A stretch of 64,000 bases of DNA from the NCBI GenBank assembly GCA_026018925.1, contig JAKSZU010000003.1:189755639-189819638 (forward strand), given 5' to 3'. How positions within the stretch are numbered: position 1 is the first letter of the stretch; each line of letters opens with the position of its first letter. This document shows positions 1 through 15,299 of this stretch, piece after piece. This stretch comes from Tupaia tana. Its lineage: Eukaryota; Chordata; Mammalia; Scandentia; Tupaiidae. The notes beneath the pieces are model-generated. The model saw only the letters and a program-made list of their open reading frames with translations. It ran no database searches and was not told where the DNA came from. The position numbers and the translations under genes are program-made.

Positions 1-14
1 CACCTGCTGGTCCC
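1..14 (-). mobile_element. End of a tRNA-derived SINE, cut by window edge
   Basis: The first 14 bases are the reverse complement of the SINE head (CCTGCTGGTCCC). The rest of the copy lies before the window. Confidence 0.6.
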
Positions 15-139
15 GAGAGCTGATTTTTTAAGCTAGAAATCAAGCAGCCACTCTCCCCTAAATGGCATAATTCATTTCTTCCCACAGCTTGACACCTGAA
101 CCTTCATATTGCAATTTTTTTTGTTCTTGTCAATGTATT

Positions 140-205
140 ATATCATCAGGAAAGTCATGATGTACTTTTCTATGCAAAAATACATCATGACTTTCCTGAC
201 TCAAA
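140..205. repeat. Palindromic MITE / hairpin, copy 1
   Basis: Bases 147-164 and 181-198 are perfect reverse complements (18 bp), around a 16-base loop. The core AAAGTCATGATG and the loop motif TTTTCTATGCAAAAA recur in the second copy at 63207-63276, which also has TTAGGTTG-like ends typical of mariner-derived MADE1-type elements. The outer ends of this copy are decayed. Confidence 0.75.
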
Positions 206-529
206 TGGTACTTCCCTGACCTCCATCACCACCCTCACTGACAGCGAAGGCTGTGTGTCATCTTCATCAAGTACACAACCCTCCTGGGACCACTGCAGGG
301 CCTGCTGCTGGCAGGTATTCAGGACACACGTGCAGAGGAGACATGGCAGGCGTCCTTATGTGCAAACCACTCCCAGTCCAGGTCAAGAACCTGGTGTCTT
401 CCCCTCCTGCCAGCATTTCTCCAAGGAAAATGTTGGGACAAAGCCCCCCATATTCTGTACTTACCATAAACAGAAAGTCTCTTTAGAACTTTTACAAGGC
501 AACCAAAACTTGCCTTGAATAGATGTTTA

Positions 530-690
530 GAGCCTCATGTGTAGTACGATGCATTGGCTTAGTCACACTCCATTTTACAGATTAGAAACTGAAGCTAGAA
601 ATGAATCCAGTCAATGGCAGAGCCTAAGCTTAAACTTAAGTTTTCTGCATCCAGAGCCCAAGTATACCTCCTTCCTGCAAGATGGATTTT
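530..690 (-). repeat. MIR SINE remnant
   Basis: The stretch CCATTTTACAGATTAGAAACTGAAG, followed by a degraded CAATGGCAGAGCCTAAG-like part, matches the reverse orientation of the ancient MIR family. It is old and diverged. Confidence 0.6.
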
Positions 691-1155
691 TAGAGGTAAC
701 GGAGCTCTATGAGAGTATAGGTGAAATCCCTCACATTCTCCTTGTTGGGGCAAACGGGTCAGCAAGAGAGGTAGTTGGTTCCAGAGTCCATTAGTGCTAA
801 ACTGGGTCTGGAATTCAGGCCCTCACTCAGCCAGGCCAGTGCCCCTTTGGACAAGTGTGTCATGTGTATTAACCATAACAAGCTGGTACAACAATCAAGA
901 GGAACCAGCTCGGAGCCAGATGGTGGCACAGTAGCAAAATACGACACTCTATGAGGCTGACCCACACAGCTAGGTTCCTAGTTCAAGTCCTAAAGACCTC
1001 TCTAAGTACTCTGGGCATGTACTTGCTCATGAGCAGACGCTGGCTGAGGTTGGGAGTGGATCACAGCAACAAGATCCTTTTGGAGGTATAATCTTTTTTT
1101 CTTTATTTCACTTACTCAGTAAAGAAAAAAAACCTTTTAAATAAGAAAGAAAAAT

Positions 1156-1320
1156 GGGGGCTAGCAGGTGACCTGGTGGTTAGGGCGCTGGATTCTCACA
1201 CGGCCAATTGCAGTTTGAGTTCCGAACCTGGCAGCTTGCTTTCTCACTCTCCCTCTGTCTCTCTGTCTCTGCCTCTCTCTGGTCAAACTGAATAATAATA
1301 ATAAGTAATTCTTTAAAAAC
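1156..1320 (+). mobile_element. SINE type B inside type E tail
   Basis: It has a tRNA-like head, a CT-rich middle and the end CTGGTCAAACTGAATAATAAT. Its target duplication starts TTAAATAAGAAAG. The left copy is at 1137-1154. The right copy is at 1321-1330 and continues at 1609 because a type A SINE split it. Confidence 0.85.
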
Positions 1321-1330
1321 TTAAATAAGA

Positions 1331-1598
1331 GGGACCAGCAGTTAGCGTAATGGCTATGTCACTGGACTCCCACGTAGTCGACCGCGGTTCGAGTCCTGGA
1401 CCCGGCGGCTTAAACTCACGCCGGGCGTGTGTGCGTGCGTGCCCAAGATCCCGAGAGGAGAATGGAGGAGAAGGGATTGCGGCGTGGCCATCCCCCCTGG
1501 GGGGTGATTTCCTGCTTTCTATCTCTCTGTCTCTCTCTGTCTGTCTGGCGAGCGCACGCGCCCTATAGCAAAAACCTCTCCAAAAAAAAAAAAAAAAA
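1331..1598 (+). mobile_element. SINE type A (young)
   Basis: Nearly consensus copy: an A-box region TTAGCGTAATGG, B-box GGTTCGAGTCC, many intact CpGs and end CCCTATAGCAAAAA plus A-tail. The perfect 10-bp target duplication TTAAATAAGA lies at 1321-1330 and 1599-1608. It is the youngest of three nested insertions. Confidence 0.92.
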
Positions 1599-1797
1599 TT
1601 AAATAAGAAAGAAAAAGAACCAGCTCTCATTATGAAGTGTCTCTTGCGTCCTATTTATTTATATATGTAACGACTTTACACCAGCCCACAGGTAGGAAAT
1701 AGTTTTGCCTTTCCACAGGTGAGGAAATGCAGGCCTAGAGATGCTGAGTAGTTAGGAAGAGCAGACTTGGGTTCCATACACAGAATTTTCTGATTTT

Positions 1798-2280
1798 GGG
1801 GGTCAGATTGTGGTACAGTAGCTTAATGCATGATAATCTGTAAGGGTGACCTACACAGAAAGGTTCTGGGTTTACTTTTAAAGATCTCCCTAAGTATACC
1901 AGGCATGTGTGTGCACATAATCTGAGGCTGGCTGAGGCTGGGAGGTGTGAGAGGTGGATCATGGCATGAAGACTGTTGGAACACCTCTCTCTCTCTCTCT
2001 GGTGGATGAAATAAATAACTTTTTTTTTTTTTTTAAAGAGATTTTTGCTATAGGGAACATGCACTTGCCAGAGAGACAGAGAGACAGAAAGCAAGAAATC
2101 ACCCCTCAGGGGGGATGGCCACATTACAACCCCTCTCCTCTTGAGATTTTGGGTACACATACATACACATGTGCCCAGTGTGAGTTTCAGCCACTGGGTC
2201 TGGGACTTGAACTGCGGTCGACTACCCAGCAGCAAAACCATTACACCATATGCTGGTCCCAATAAATAAATCTTTAAGTT
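1798..2280 (+). mobile_element. SINE type E, second copy, split
   Basis: It shares with the copy at 909 the motifs GTGGTACAGTAGC, CTAAGTATACCAGGCATG and GGCTGGCTGAGGCTGGGAGG, and has the end CTCTCTGGTGGATGAAATAAATAA. Its A-rich tail is interrupted by a reverse SINE and resumes after 2262. Confidence 0.75.
2018..2262 (-). mobile_element. SINE type A/C, reverse
   Basis: T-run, TTTTTGCTATAGGG, the CCCCTCAGGGGGGATGGCC motif and the head GCTGGTCCC at 2262. AATAAATA repeats flank it within the tail of the type E SINE. Confidence 0.85.
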
Positions 2281-2900
2281 TTTTCCCTGATTCTTTCTAT
2301 CCACTAAACTTTGCCTTCAGAAACTGGGGTCATCCAACGAACTTGAAGCATTTGGCCAAATAGTAGTTTTTACTGAGAACTCTGAGAACCTATATTTCAC
2401 ACTGACTCCCTAAGAACTCAGGGTCCACCTGTGTGGCCCCTCCATGTTATTTCTTTATGGCACCTTCAGTCACTGGACCACAAAACTATAGAGTTGTTCA
2501 GGTTCAAGCTCTATAGTTTATGGCTGCTCTGCCATAAACCCGTGTGTGACTTCCTTAGCACATACACTGAGCGTGGGGAGGTCATTTGGAAACAGCCAGC
2601 CCTGAGTGCTAAGAAGGAGAAGAGTCCATTTTTTTCTGGTTACCCACAAGCTGTGGAAACCCTTCTAGCTTACCAGCATAGGACGTGGGACTGCTGTTGT
2701 TCATGGCCAAGTCCACACAATGCCTCTCGGGTCAAACTGGGTAGAGGCCAAGGTAGTAAGAGTCCCTTGCCTCCCCAGATCTCTCAATGGGGATGAGATT
2801 CCGAGGTGATAATTCTGGTATGTCTATGTGACATTTGCAACTTTGAATTCCCCTCTATGGTAGGCCCCTTATACTCTTAAACTGAATAACCAGCAGCCTT
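2281..2900. other. Unique intron sequence
   Basis: I see no exon, RNA gene or recognisable repeat. Open frames here are chance ones. Confidence 0.5.
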
Positions 2901-2906
2901 GGGAAA

Positions 2907-3170
2907 CAGCCATCCCATGAGAGGCCTAAGTGAAGCCCCTTACTCCCATTTCTAATGCTGCAGGTAGGTGTCGGTGCCCTGATTTTGCCTCCCAATTCCC
3001 CCTATAGCATGACCTAGTACACTTACTCTTAGGCTGTGCCTCGTCCTTCTCTGGGTGGGTACCAGCTGTCAGGAGGTGGGCTGCTGTCCTCATTCAGAGG
3101 GGCTGCTGCGTGCAGCCACACTTCAGGGGGGAGCGTGGCTCAGGATTTAATAGAGGGTACAGAGAGCTGC
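2907..3170 (+). repeat. Unidentified dispersed repeat, copy 1
   Basis: It shares with 7545-7800 an ordered set of blocks: CAGCCATCCCA, a CTGATTT block, GCTGTCAGGAGG, TGGAGCCACACTTCAG (here TGCAGCCACACTTCAG) and a GGTTTAAT-like end. The copies are diverged. I do not recognise the family. Confidence 0.55.
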
Positions 3171-3222
3171 TAGAGATTCCAGCCCAGTGTGCATTTAGGT
3201 CTATTCATAGCTTGGGCAGTTT

Positions 3223-3256
3223 TCTATTGTAAATCATTCGCATGATTTACAATAGA
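3223..3256. repeat. Perfect short hairpin
   Basis: Bases 3223-3237 and 3242-3256 are exact reverse complements (15 bp, TCTATTGTAAATCAT) around the loop TCGC. It is unrelated to the two 70-bp palindromes. Confidence 0.85.
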
Positions 3257-4778
3257 TCCTAGGTAAATCATGCAAATCTGCTGTGAAATGGAGTAGTGGC
3301 CACAAATAGGCTTTCAAGGGGTGTTGGTGATGAGTGAAGTACTGTTTGTGCAGTGTGAGATCCGGGAGTCCTTGAAAGCATTGTATTGATGTATGATACG
3401 TTTTTATAGAGGCCTTTATATCCAAGAATCTCAGCGCAATCCCTGAGAATCCTGATTTTGCAAATGCTCACAAGAATCACCTAAGGCTAATAGGAGGATG
3501 AAGAGGCCTAAAATTCCTTCTTCTACCTTCAACTTGGGCTGTCTGCTCAACCATGACAGCAGCCACAGTAGCCTGGGACATACTCCTTCCTTGCCTCAAG
3601 ACCTGCTACCTACTTCCCAGGGGGAATTGAGAAGGCCAATTTAATTTAATTGATTACTACTTACAAAGCAGTGGCTGCCCCTCTGCGAGGCCTATTTAAA
3701 GTTTCTGAGCTTTATAGAGATAACAAAATAAAAAGCAACAGTGTAAGGCAAAGGACAATTATCAAATTGCTCTGGGAACCTTCAATGTGAAAAAGATACA
3801 AAAGAAAGATTGAAAGGTATTAGTTTATAAATCTCACTGAGGTCAGAAGACTAGAGAAAACCTCCTTTTAAAAAAGACCAGAAACAACACAACGAAACTT
3901 CAGAAAACGAACTCACGTGTACACACACACACACACTGTAGTCTTCCCAGATAAATGTGACTACCTGTGTTAGATCACATTAGTATTGTTAACCCATTTT
4001 AAATTCCTATGGCACAGCAAGAATCATATACTTAATTTTTTTTTTAAATGCACGAGCTTTAAAATCGTTTTCTTACTTTAAATAGATGTATATTAACTCT
4101 CCGTTTAGGCTGCAGGACCTCCTAGCTTAGTATAACAGCCCAACAAAATAAGAGCGGATACAAACTCTGTAATTTACTCACAGGCATAAATGGATATATA
4201 AATGTAAAAACGTGCACAATATTTTATGCCATGCTTGGCTTCATTGTGACCTAATGTTTATAATATGTAAATAATGGCTTCCTTTAAAAGCAAAGAACTT
4301 TTAATATAAGGATTCATCTGAAGTCCCTTTTCTTTAATATAAACAGAAATGAAAAAGAAAAAATATTCTTTTGCAATAAATAAATACCCAATGACAAAGG
4401 TTACCATTGAAGGGATTAAAAATGACAGAAGTCAACAGAAAACTTTCAATACCATACTTCTACTTTAATATGAAGATATTGTTATCAAAGGAAAAGACTC
4501 AAAAAATTCTTTGATAAAAATAATCTCATACTGTCTTTGAAGCGGTTTCATTTATTTTACTACCCACTGTGTTTCTTATCAGAGGGCCAGGGGTAAGAAG
4601 TTTCCTAGTTATGATTAGGAAAGAATCTGATAGATCAGAAGACCCAATTGAAGTTGGACATAATAAGTATTAAAGTATTACATGACATTAATCCTGCCAT
4701 TCCATTCCTCTCTCCATCTTTGTGCACAGACTAATTATTCTGTAGCCAGTGTTCAGGAGAAAATAGAAACATACTTAC
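3257..4778. other. CAMKMT intron, AT-rich unique sequence
   Basis: I see no lineage SINE and no exon here. There is a short CA run at 3920-3935. This is downstream intron of exon 4779-4842; the next exon of the gene was not found between it and position 1. Confidence 0.5.
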
Positions 4779-4842
4779 CCTAGGCTGGAGTAATCTCTTT
4801 ATTGCATCAACAAGGCTGGCTCTGTACTGGTCCAGAAAGAGG
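4779..4842 (-). CDS. CAMKMT: CAMKMT internal exon ([20 protein letters not shown])
   Basis: This 64-nt exon of calmodulin-lysine N-methyltransferase reads on the minus strand as the last base of a Cys codon and then [21 protein letters not shown], as in human CAMKMT recalled from memory. The acceptor is a CTCTCTTCTTAATGTCAG tract at 4843-4860, and the donor GTAAGTAT lies at 4771-4778. It encodes the loop and helix after the FDIVMCADC strand of the Rossmann-like methyltransferase fold. The phase joins exactly to the TG that ends exon 14207-14281 and leaves a complete codon for the next exon. That next exon (beginning GKAMVF) is not in the window, so it is more than 4.7 kb downstream. Confidence 0.95.
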
Positions 4843-5641
4843 CTGACATTAAGAAGAGAGCAGAATCCAGATTAAACTGGGTTTTCAAGTCTAATGATAC
4901 TAATGGAGATAAGTACAAGGCTAATTACACATGTTTACCCAACATTGAAAAAGAGAAATTGTTTCCTTCCATTCAAGTGTCTCACTGGGGGAAAAAAAAG
5001 ATATGTGGTCAGAGTTATCCAACTAAAGCCAAGTTGTCTACATCCAATGGGCCAGATTCACACATGACTGGGCCATGCATTAATATTAAAGGGACAGTTT
5101 CTAAACTGCTGTTTGGAAGAGTCATCTGGTTGAGATGAAGCATTCTTGGCACTTCCTGTCATTAAAGCCTAGTCTCCTGCAGACCTGGGCCCTCTGCCCA
5201 TTAACGGTGCTGTGAGGCTGCCCTCCAAAAACAAATCACCAGCCCTCTTACACACAAACTATGGAACAGATCTTAGGGGAATGATTCTTGGTGACTAGGA
5301 ATAGCAATGAGGTTAGACTCACCCAGCCACCAAGGCACGAACAGCTCCCAAAACAAAGAACATGTTTAGACAGTATGTCAGAGGGACTATGGTATCTCTG
5401 GATTGTTCTCCCTTGACCCCCAGGTTGATTTCTTTTTCCTAGTTATCTGTGACTTTTTTCTCCTCTGTTCTTTTGAGAACTTCTGCTGCTCTGTCACCCT
5501 TTTGGTTGGGTCTGTTTGAACTGATTTTCACCAGGCCTTATTTTGGAAACTTGGGTTATAGTCTCCTTATCTAAACTTGGAGGTCCTAGACTCCTGAGTT
5601 TGAGTTACTTGGTAGCAGATGTTGAGTTAATTAGCTATACT
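4843..5641. other. CAMKMT intron, unique sequence
   Basis: Unique sequence next to the exon. I see no repeat or RNA gene. Confidence 0.5.
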
Positions 5642-5927
5642 TGCTGCTATGGTCTGAATGTGTCCTCCCAAAATTCATGTGTTGTATATTTAATCCCCAG
5701 CGTAATGGTGTTGGGAGGTGAGGAGTTTGGCCTCTTTTGCCCCTCTGTCTTCTTCCTCCAGAGAATGTAGTGTTCAGGGCATGCTGGAACAACGGATCAG
5801 ACGCTGAATCTGCTGGTGTCTCGATTTCGGACTTCCCAGCCTTAAAAACTGTGAGAAATCAAATTCTCTTCTCCATAAATTACCCAGTCTGTAGTATTTT
5901 GTTACAGCAGAGGAAGACAAACTAAGA
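5642..5927 (+). mobile_element. MLT1-type solo LTR (ERVL-MaLR)
   Basis: It starts TGCTATGGTCTGAATGTGTC and carries CCCAAAATTCATGTGTTG, GGTGTTGGGAGGTG, GGACTTCCCAGCC and AACTGTGAGAAATCAAAT. It ends GTATTTTGTTACAGCAG...ACTAAGA. These are landmarks of MLT1 LTRs of the mammalian MaLR family. It is shorter than the usual 400 bp or more, with the middle deleted. It is a dead relic in antisense orientation to CAMKMT. Confidence 0.85.
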
Positions 5928-6434
5928 TACCTTGGATTTTTATTAAAGTCAAGGAAAGGTTTCCTGTGGGTGAGGTTGGAGTGAAAGCATCTAAGGCAGA
6001 AGGAACCCAGAGTAGAGCTGGCTGCCAAACACTATGTGAGTCTCACAAGCATCTGGGGAAGGTTCCCAGGCACTGCTAGAGCGCTTGGCCAAGAGAAAGT
6101 AAAGCTGCTAGAGTCTGCCAACCTTAACCACTGGGGGGGAGGGGGGCACTTTTTTCTGAATCCCATTTTAGAATATATGATCTGATAAATAGGAACTTAG
6201 GAGGTCAGAAAATGCAGCCAATCTTTGAAATTGGAACAGCCCTGAAATAGCCAGGACATCTGGTTGTCAAAGTCATGGGCCGCCAACTGCTTATACAGCA
6301 CTGAGAGGCAATAAAGAGATGGGGAGAAGGGGGGCCACTGTGCTGTCCTCAGGGAGGTTACAGAAAGGTGAGACACACACAAGTACACACAGACTAAACA
6401 CACATGCCAGAACACAGCTCTTAATAATAACATA

Positions 6435-6620
6435 GTTAATACTTACTAGAAAGAATACCGGGTACCTTTCTAGTGGATTGCCTCATTTAATCTTCCCAAC
6501 ATTCCTATGCAACAGTTTTTATTATGTTACAGTCCACATTTTACTGCTAAGGGAACGGAGGCAGAAGAGATCTGGAGTCACACAGCTGTAATTGTCGGGC
6601 TGGGTTTCACAGCTGCACCA
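6435..6620 (-). repeat. MIR remnant
   Basis: CCTCATTTAATCTTCCCAAC, CATTTTACTGCTAAGGGAAC and GAGTCACACAGCTGTAA follow the order of reverse-orientation MIR. Confidence 0.75.
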
Positions 6621-7040
6621 CACGGCGTAGGGTCTGTGTCTCGCCACTGTTCTATACTGCCTCAATCCCATCACCCCTGTGCATGGAAGGAGCAGCGGCA
6701 GGCTCAGGTGGGAGAGGCGGGCCATTAGACGACCGGCGTTAGGTGAGGTGGGTCTAGAGGGCCATCTGGTTGTGTTCATGGCGACCTCTCGCTTCCTTTT
6801 TCTGAGCTCAGCACCACCAGAGATGCATTCGGAGGTTCCTCTAGTTTCCTATATCCCGGAGGTGCCCTTCCACCCCGACCCTAAGCTTCTTGAAGGCCGG
6901 GACCATCTCTCGTATTACTTTGCCTCCTCTACACCACGCGGAAAAGAGCAGAGAACATGGGAGAACGGCAGTGCCGTAAAGGAGGCCGTCGTAATGACGG
7001 TGTCCGACACTGCCGCTTCCGGCCTGTGAGAGGCACGTCA
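6590..7040. other. CpG-dense patch in intron
   Basis: By eye about 30 CpG dinucleotides lie within about 450 bp, against near absence in the neighbouring non-SINE intron. Blocks such as GACGACCGGCG, CCACGCGG, GGCCGTCGTAATGACGG and CACGTCATTT stand out. No exon or gene is recognised. It may be a small CpG island or a slowly methylated old repeat. Confidence 0.45.
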
Positions 7041-7171
7041 TTTACCTTAGCGTCACTGCTTGGAGGATGTGTTTTTGCAAACCAAAGCAAAGGGTAAAAA
7101 GTCTTCTATTTGCGAAGATCCACTTCTCTTTACTAAGATCCACAAAGATGGCTTTTTAAAAAGCTGAGGGA

Positions 7172-7380
7172 GGGCCAGCAGGTGGCGGAGGCTAAGGCGC
7201 TGGATCCCAAATGGTTGAGTTCTGGGTGGCGTGTGGTGCCCAAAAAATCTCGGGAGGAAAATGGATTGTGGGGTGGTCAGCCCCCCGGGGGGTGATTTCT
7301 CTCTCTCTCTCCTTCTCTCTCTCTGTCTCTCTCTCTCTGGCAAGTGCTCGCTCCCTATAGCAAAACTTAAATAAGTAAAC
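7172..7380 (+). mobile_element. SINE type A, internally shortened
   Basis: The head is GGGCCAGCAGGTGGCGGAGG; the B-box part is lost after GGTTGAGTTCTGG. The C-rich/G-rich motif and CCCTATAGCAAAAC are present. The imperfect repeat AAAAGCTGAGGGA / AAAAGCAGAGGGA flanks it. Confidence 0.8.
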
Positions 7381-7544
7381 AAAAGCAGAGGGAAAAAAGT
7401 AGGAACAGAACTCTTGGAAAAACATAACCTATAACACAATTCCAGACGTATTTCTTTGGAAAGCAATGTGAAAAATCAATCCATGGACAACTTCAATTTC
7501 CCCTCTTAACATGCTATGCGAGAACATCTGGAAACCTCTTACAT

Positions 7545-7800
7545 CAGCCATCCCAGGAGGCCCCTTTGCAGGGGCCACCTGCAAACCCACCCCCTAATAT
7601 TGCAGATTGATCCCTCCTGATTTGGCAAGTACCAACCACTCTAGGGCCCTGCCTCATCCTTCCCTGCACTAGGGGTGAGTATGGGCTGTCAGGAGGACAG
7701 TCCTCCCTGGTGTTGGGGGCGGGGGGGTAGGAGGGGTTTGCTGCATGGAGCCACACTTCAGATAGCAGGGAGTGTCCTTCAGGGTTTAATGGGGTTCTAC
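7545..7800 (+). repeat. Unidentified dispersed repeat, copy 2
   Basis: It shares ordered blocks with 2907-3170: CAGCCATCCCA, CCTGATTTGGCA, GGGCTGTCAGGAGG, TGGAGCCACACTTCAG and GGGTTTAATGGGG. A G-rich insert lies at 7717-7737. Confidence 0.55.
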
Positions 7801-7924
7801 TCTGATCTTTCTGCTATGTGGCTTTGGGCACTGGGCAAGGCACTTTATATGAGGCCTGTTTTATCAGTATAGGCCCACACCTTTTGGCTGTTATGGCCAT
7901 CAAATTAATAATATATGTTAGTTG

Positions 7925-8060
7925 ATAAATATTTGTTGAACACCTATGGCATTCTAGGGGCTATCTTACGCATGGGGGATAGGCTGTGAATAAGACAAAA
8001 TTCCCGTATTCAAGACACTCCTGCTCTGTATTTATTTTGACTAGTCCCAGCCCATTGTAC
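7925..8060 (+). repeat. Old interspersed repeat, L2/MIR-like
   Basis: ATAAATATTTGTTGAACACCTATGGCATTCTAGG followed by GTGAATAAGACAAAAT resembles a common mammalian L2/MIR-age repeat. The family call is uncertain. Confidence 0.4.
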
Positions 8061-8633
8061 ACATAGATGATGCTCAATACATATTCACTTGCTGACTGAC
8101 TGGCAGATCATCAGACCTTAGAATGGAGGAGTTCTTCAAGGGTATTAGTTCCAATGACCTTGAAACAGGTCATACACACTGCTTTACTGGTGGTGTTAAG
8201 GAGGAATGAACATTTAGGTAGGGTGTTTCTCTAGACAGGATTCCCTTCAGATTTGATGGTCTTCTCACTTGAGAAAATGAGTGAAGTAAGCAGTTTATAA
8301 GATGTTCCCAGGAAGTCATACCTTGGGTGTCTTTGGCAACCATAGGTTCAGTGGAAGGTTTTTCTATGGAAGGGTACTTTGAGCAATTGGAAAAACAAAA
8401 CAAAACAAAAACCCTCAGATGAGCTAAAACTACATCTGGAGTGGGAAACTTATCCCATTCCATCTCAAATAACCTGATTATTCCCCATTACAAAACTCCC
8501 TTATCTTTCTTAAAACTACATTCTTAACTCTTGGAGCACAGATTGTAATTCAAATGCAGCACAAATTTACCACTGTCATAGTAAGCAGTGATTAACAACT
8601 ATTAAAGATTAATGACAAGAAAATTAAATTATA
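8061..8633. other. Unique intron sequence
   Basis: I see nothing recognisable apart from a short AAAAC run. Confidence 0.45.
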
Positions 8634-8808
8634 GGGACCAGCAGGTGTCATGGGGGTTAAGGTGTTGGACTCCCACATGGCCAACCACAGTTCGAGTCCC
8701 AGACTTGGCAGATTGCTTTCTCACTTTCCCTTTCTCTCTCTCTTTCTCTGTCTCTCTCTGGTCAAATTAAAAATAATAAAATAAAATAATTCTTTAAAAA
8801 AATCATAA
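8634..8808 (+). mobile_element. SINE type B
   Basis: Head GGGACCAGCAGGTGTCATGG, B-box GTTCGAGTCCC, CT-rich stretch and end CTGGTCAAATTAAAAATAAT. AAATTAAATT-like flanks lie on both sides. Confidence 0.88.
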
Positions 8809-9050
8809 TTAAATTTTTAAAAAATTTGCTCAACTTTATTCTTTAGTGAGGTAATAACATTTAACAATAATTATTATAATCAATTTTTAAAAGAGGATTA
8901 TCACTGCGGTAAAATATCTCTGTCAGTTACTCATGCCTATAGGAAAACTGGCTGATTGGGATATGCAGCCTTTCGGGAGAAGACCACCCTCAGTTTTACC
9001 TAGGCCGCCTAAGAGTGGTAAGATTGTTCTTAAAATATAAATAGCACCTC

Positions 9051-9460
9051 GGGACCAGCAGATAACGTACTGATTATGTCACTGGTCTCCCACATAGTTG
9101 ATTGCGGTTCAAGTCCTGGACCTGGCAGCTTGGCACATGCTGTGGGTGTGTGAGTGCATGCCCAAAATCCTCAGGAGAGAATGGAGGAGGAGGGATTACA
9201 GCATGGCCATTCCCCCTGGGGGTGGGGTGATTTTTTGCACCCTGTAACAAAAATCTCTGGTGGTGGGGGCTGGCAGGTAGCGTGGTGGTTAAGGTGCTGG
9301 ACACTCCTATATGGCTGACCATGGTTCAAGTCCCAGTTGCTTGCTTTCTCACTTTTATTATTATTTTTTGCTCTCTTTCTGTGTCTCTCTTTGGTCAAAT
9401 TAAAATGAACGAATAAATAAAATAAATAATTCTTTAAAAAACTCTCAAATAAATAAATAA
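9051..9460 (+). mobile_element. SINE type A split by type B
   Basis: A type A copy runs from 9051 to about 9265 and its tail resumes at about 9440. The flanks ATAGCACCT (9041-9049) and AAAGCACCTT (9461 on) are its target duplication. Confidence 0.82.
9266..9440 (+). mobile_element. SINE type B nested in type A tail
   Basis: GGGGGCTGGCAGGTAGCGTGG head, GGTTCAAGTCC B-box, end TTTGGTCAAATTAAAATGAA and A/T-rich tail. It lies within the A-tail of the type A copy that starts at 9051. Confidence 0.85.
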
Positions 9461-9469
9461 AAAGCACCT

Positions 9470-15013
<5,544 letters not shown>

Positions 15014-15028
15014 TGTACTACTATTTTT

Positions 15029-15283
15029 TTTGAGGGGGGAGAGGTTTTTTTTTTGCTATAGGGCATGTGAGCTTGCCAGAAAAACAGAGAGACAGAAAGC
15101 GAGAGATCACCCCCCAGGGGAGGTGGCCACTCCGCAATTCCCTCTCCTCCATTCTCCTCTTGGGATCTTGGGCACGCATGCACACACGCCCGACGTGAAT
15201 CTAAGCCACCGGGTCCAGGACTCAAACTGTGTTCGACCACATGGGAGTCTAGTGACATAGCCATTACACCAACTGCTGGTCCC
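15029..15283 (-). mobile_element. SINE type A, reverse
   Basis: T-run, TTGCTATAGGG, the CCCCCCAGGGG motif and head AACTGCTGGTCCC. A target duplication of about 15 bp (TGTACTACTATTTTT) lies at 15014-15028 and 15284-15298. Confidence 0.92.
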
Positions 15284-15299
15284 TGTACTACTATTTTTT

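Larger units (their letters stand above)
909..1617 (+). mobile_element. SINE type E with two nested SINEs
   Basis: The head CGGAGCCAGATGGTGGCAC and the body CTGGCTGAGGTTGGGAG define a third SINE type, also seen at 1798. The direct repeat GAACCAGCTC (902-911 and 1618-1627) brackets the whole stack. A type B copy (1156-1320) and then a type A copy (1331-1598) landed in its A-rich tail. Confidence 0.8.

Noticed and set aside
1331-1402. tRNA genes at SINE heads
   Set aside because: A-box and B-box are present, but the clover-leaf is poor and each copy runs into a SINE body with an A-tail; these are pol III promoters of SINEs, not tRNA genes.
1735-2304. 189-codon minus-strand open frame, and similar 80-160-codon frames at 29361, 38555, 45391, 58039 and elsewhere
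   Set aside because: They translate SINE sequence; the same peptide phrases recur at each SINE, which shows repeat origin and not a gene family.
1-4778. A further CAMKMT exon (GKAMVFAPRR...)
   Set aside because: Read on the minus strand, no stretch with this peptide and splice borders was seen, so the exon must lie outside the window.
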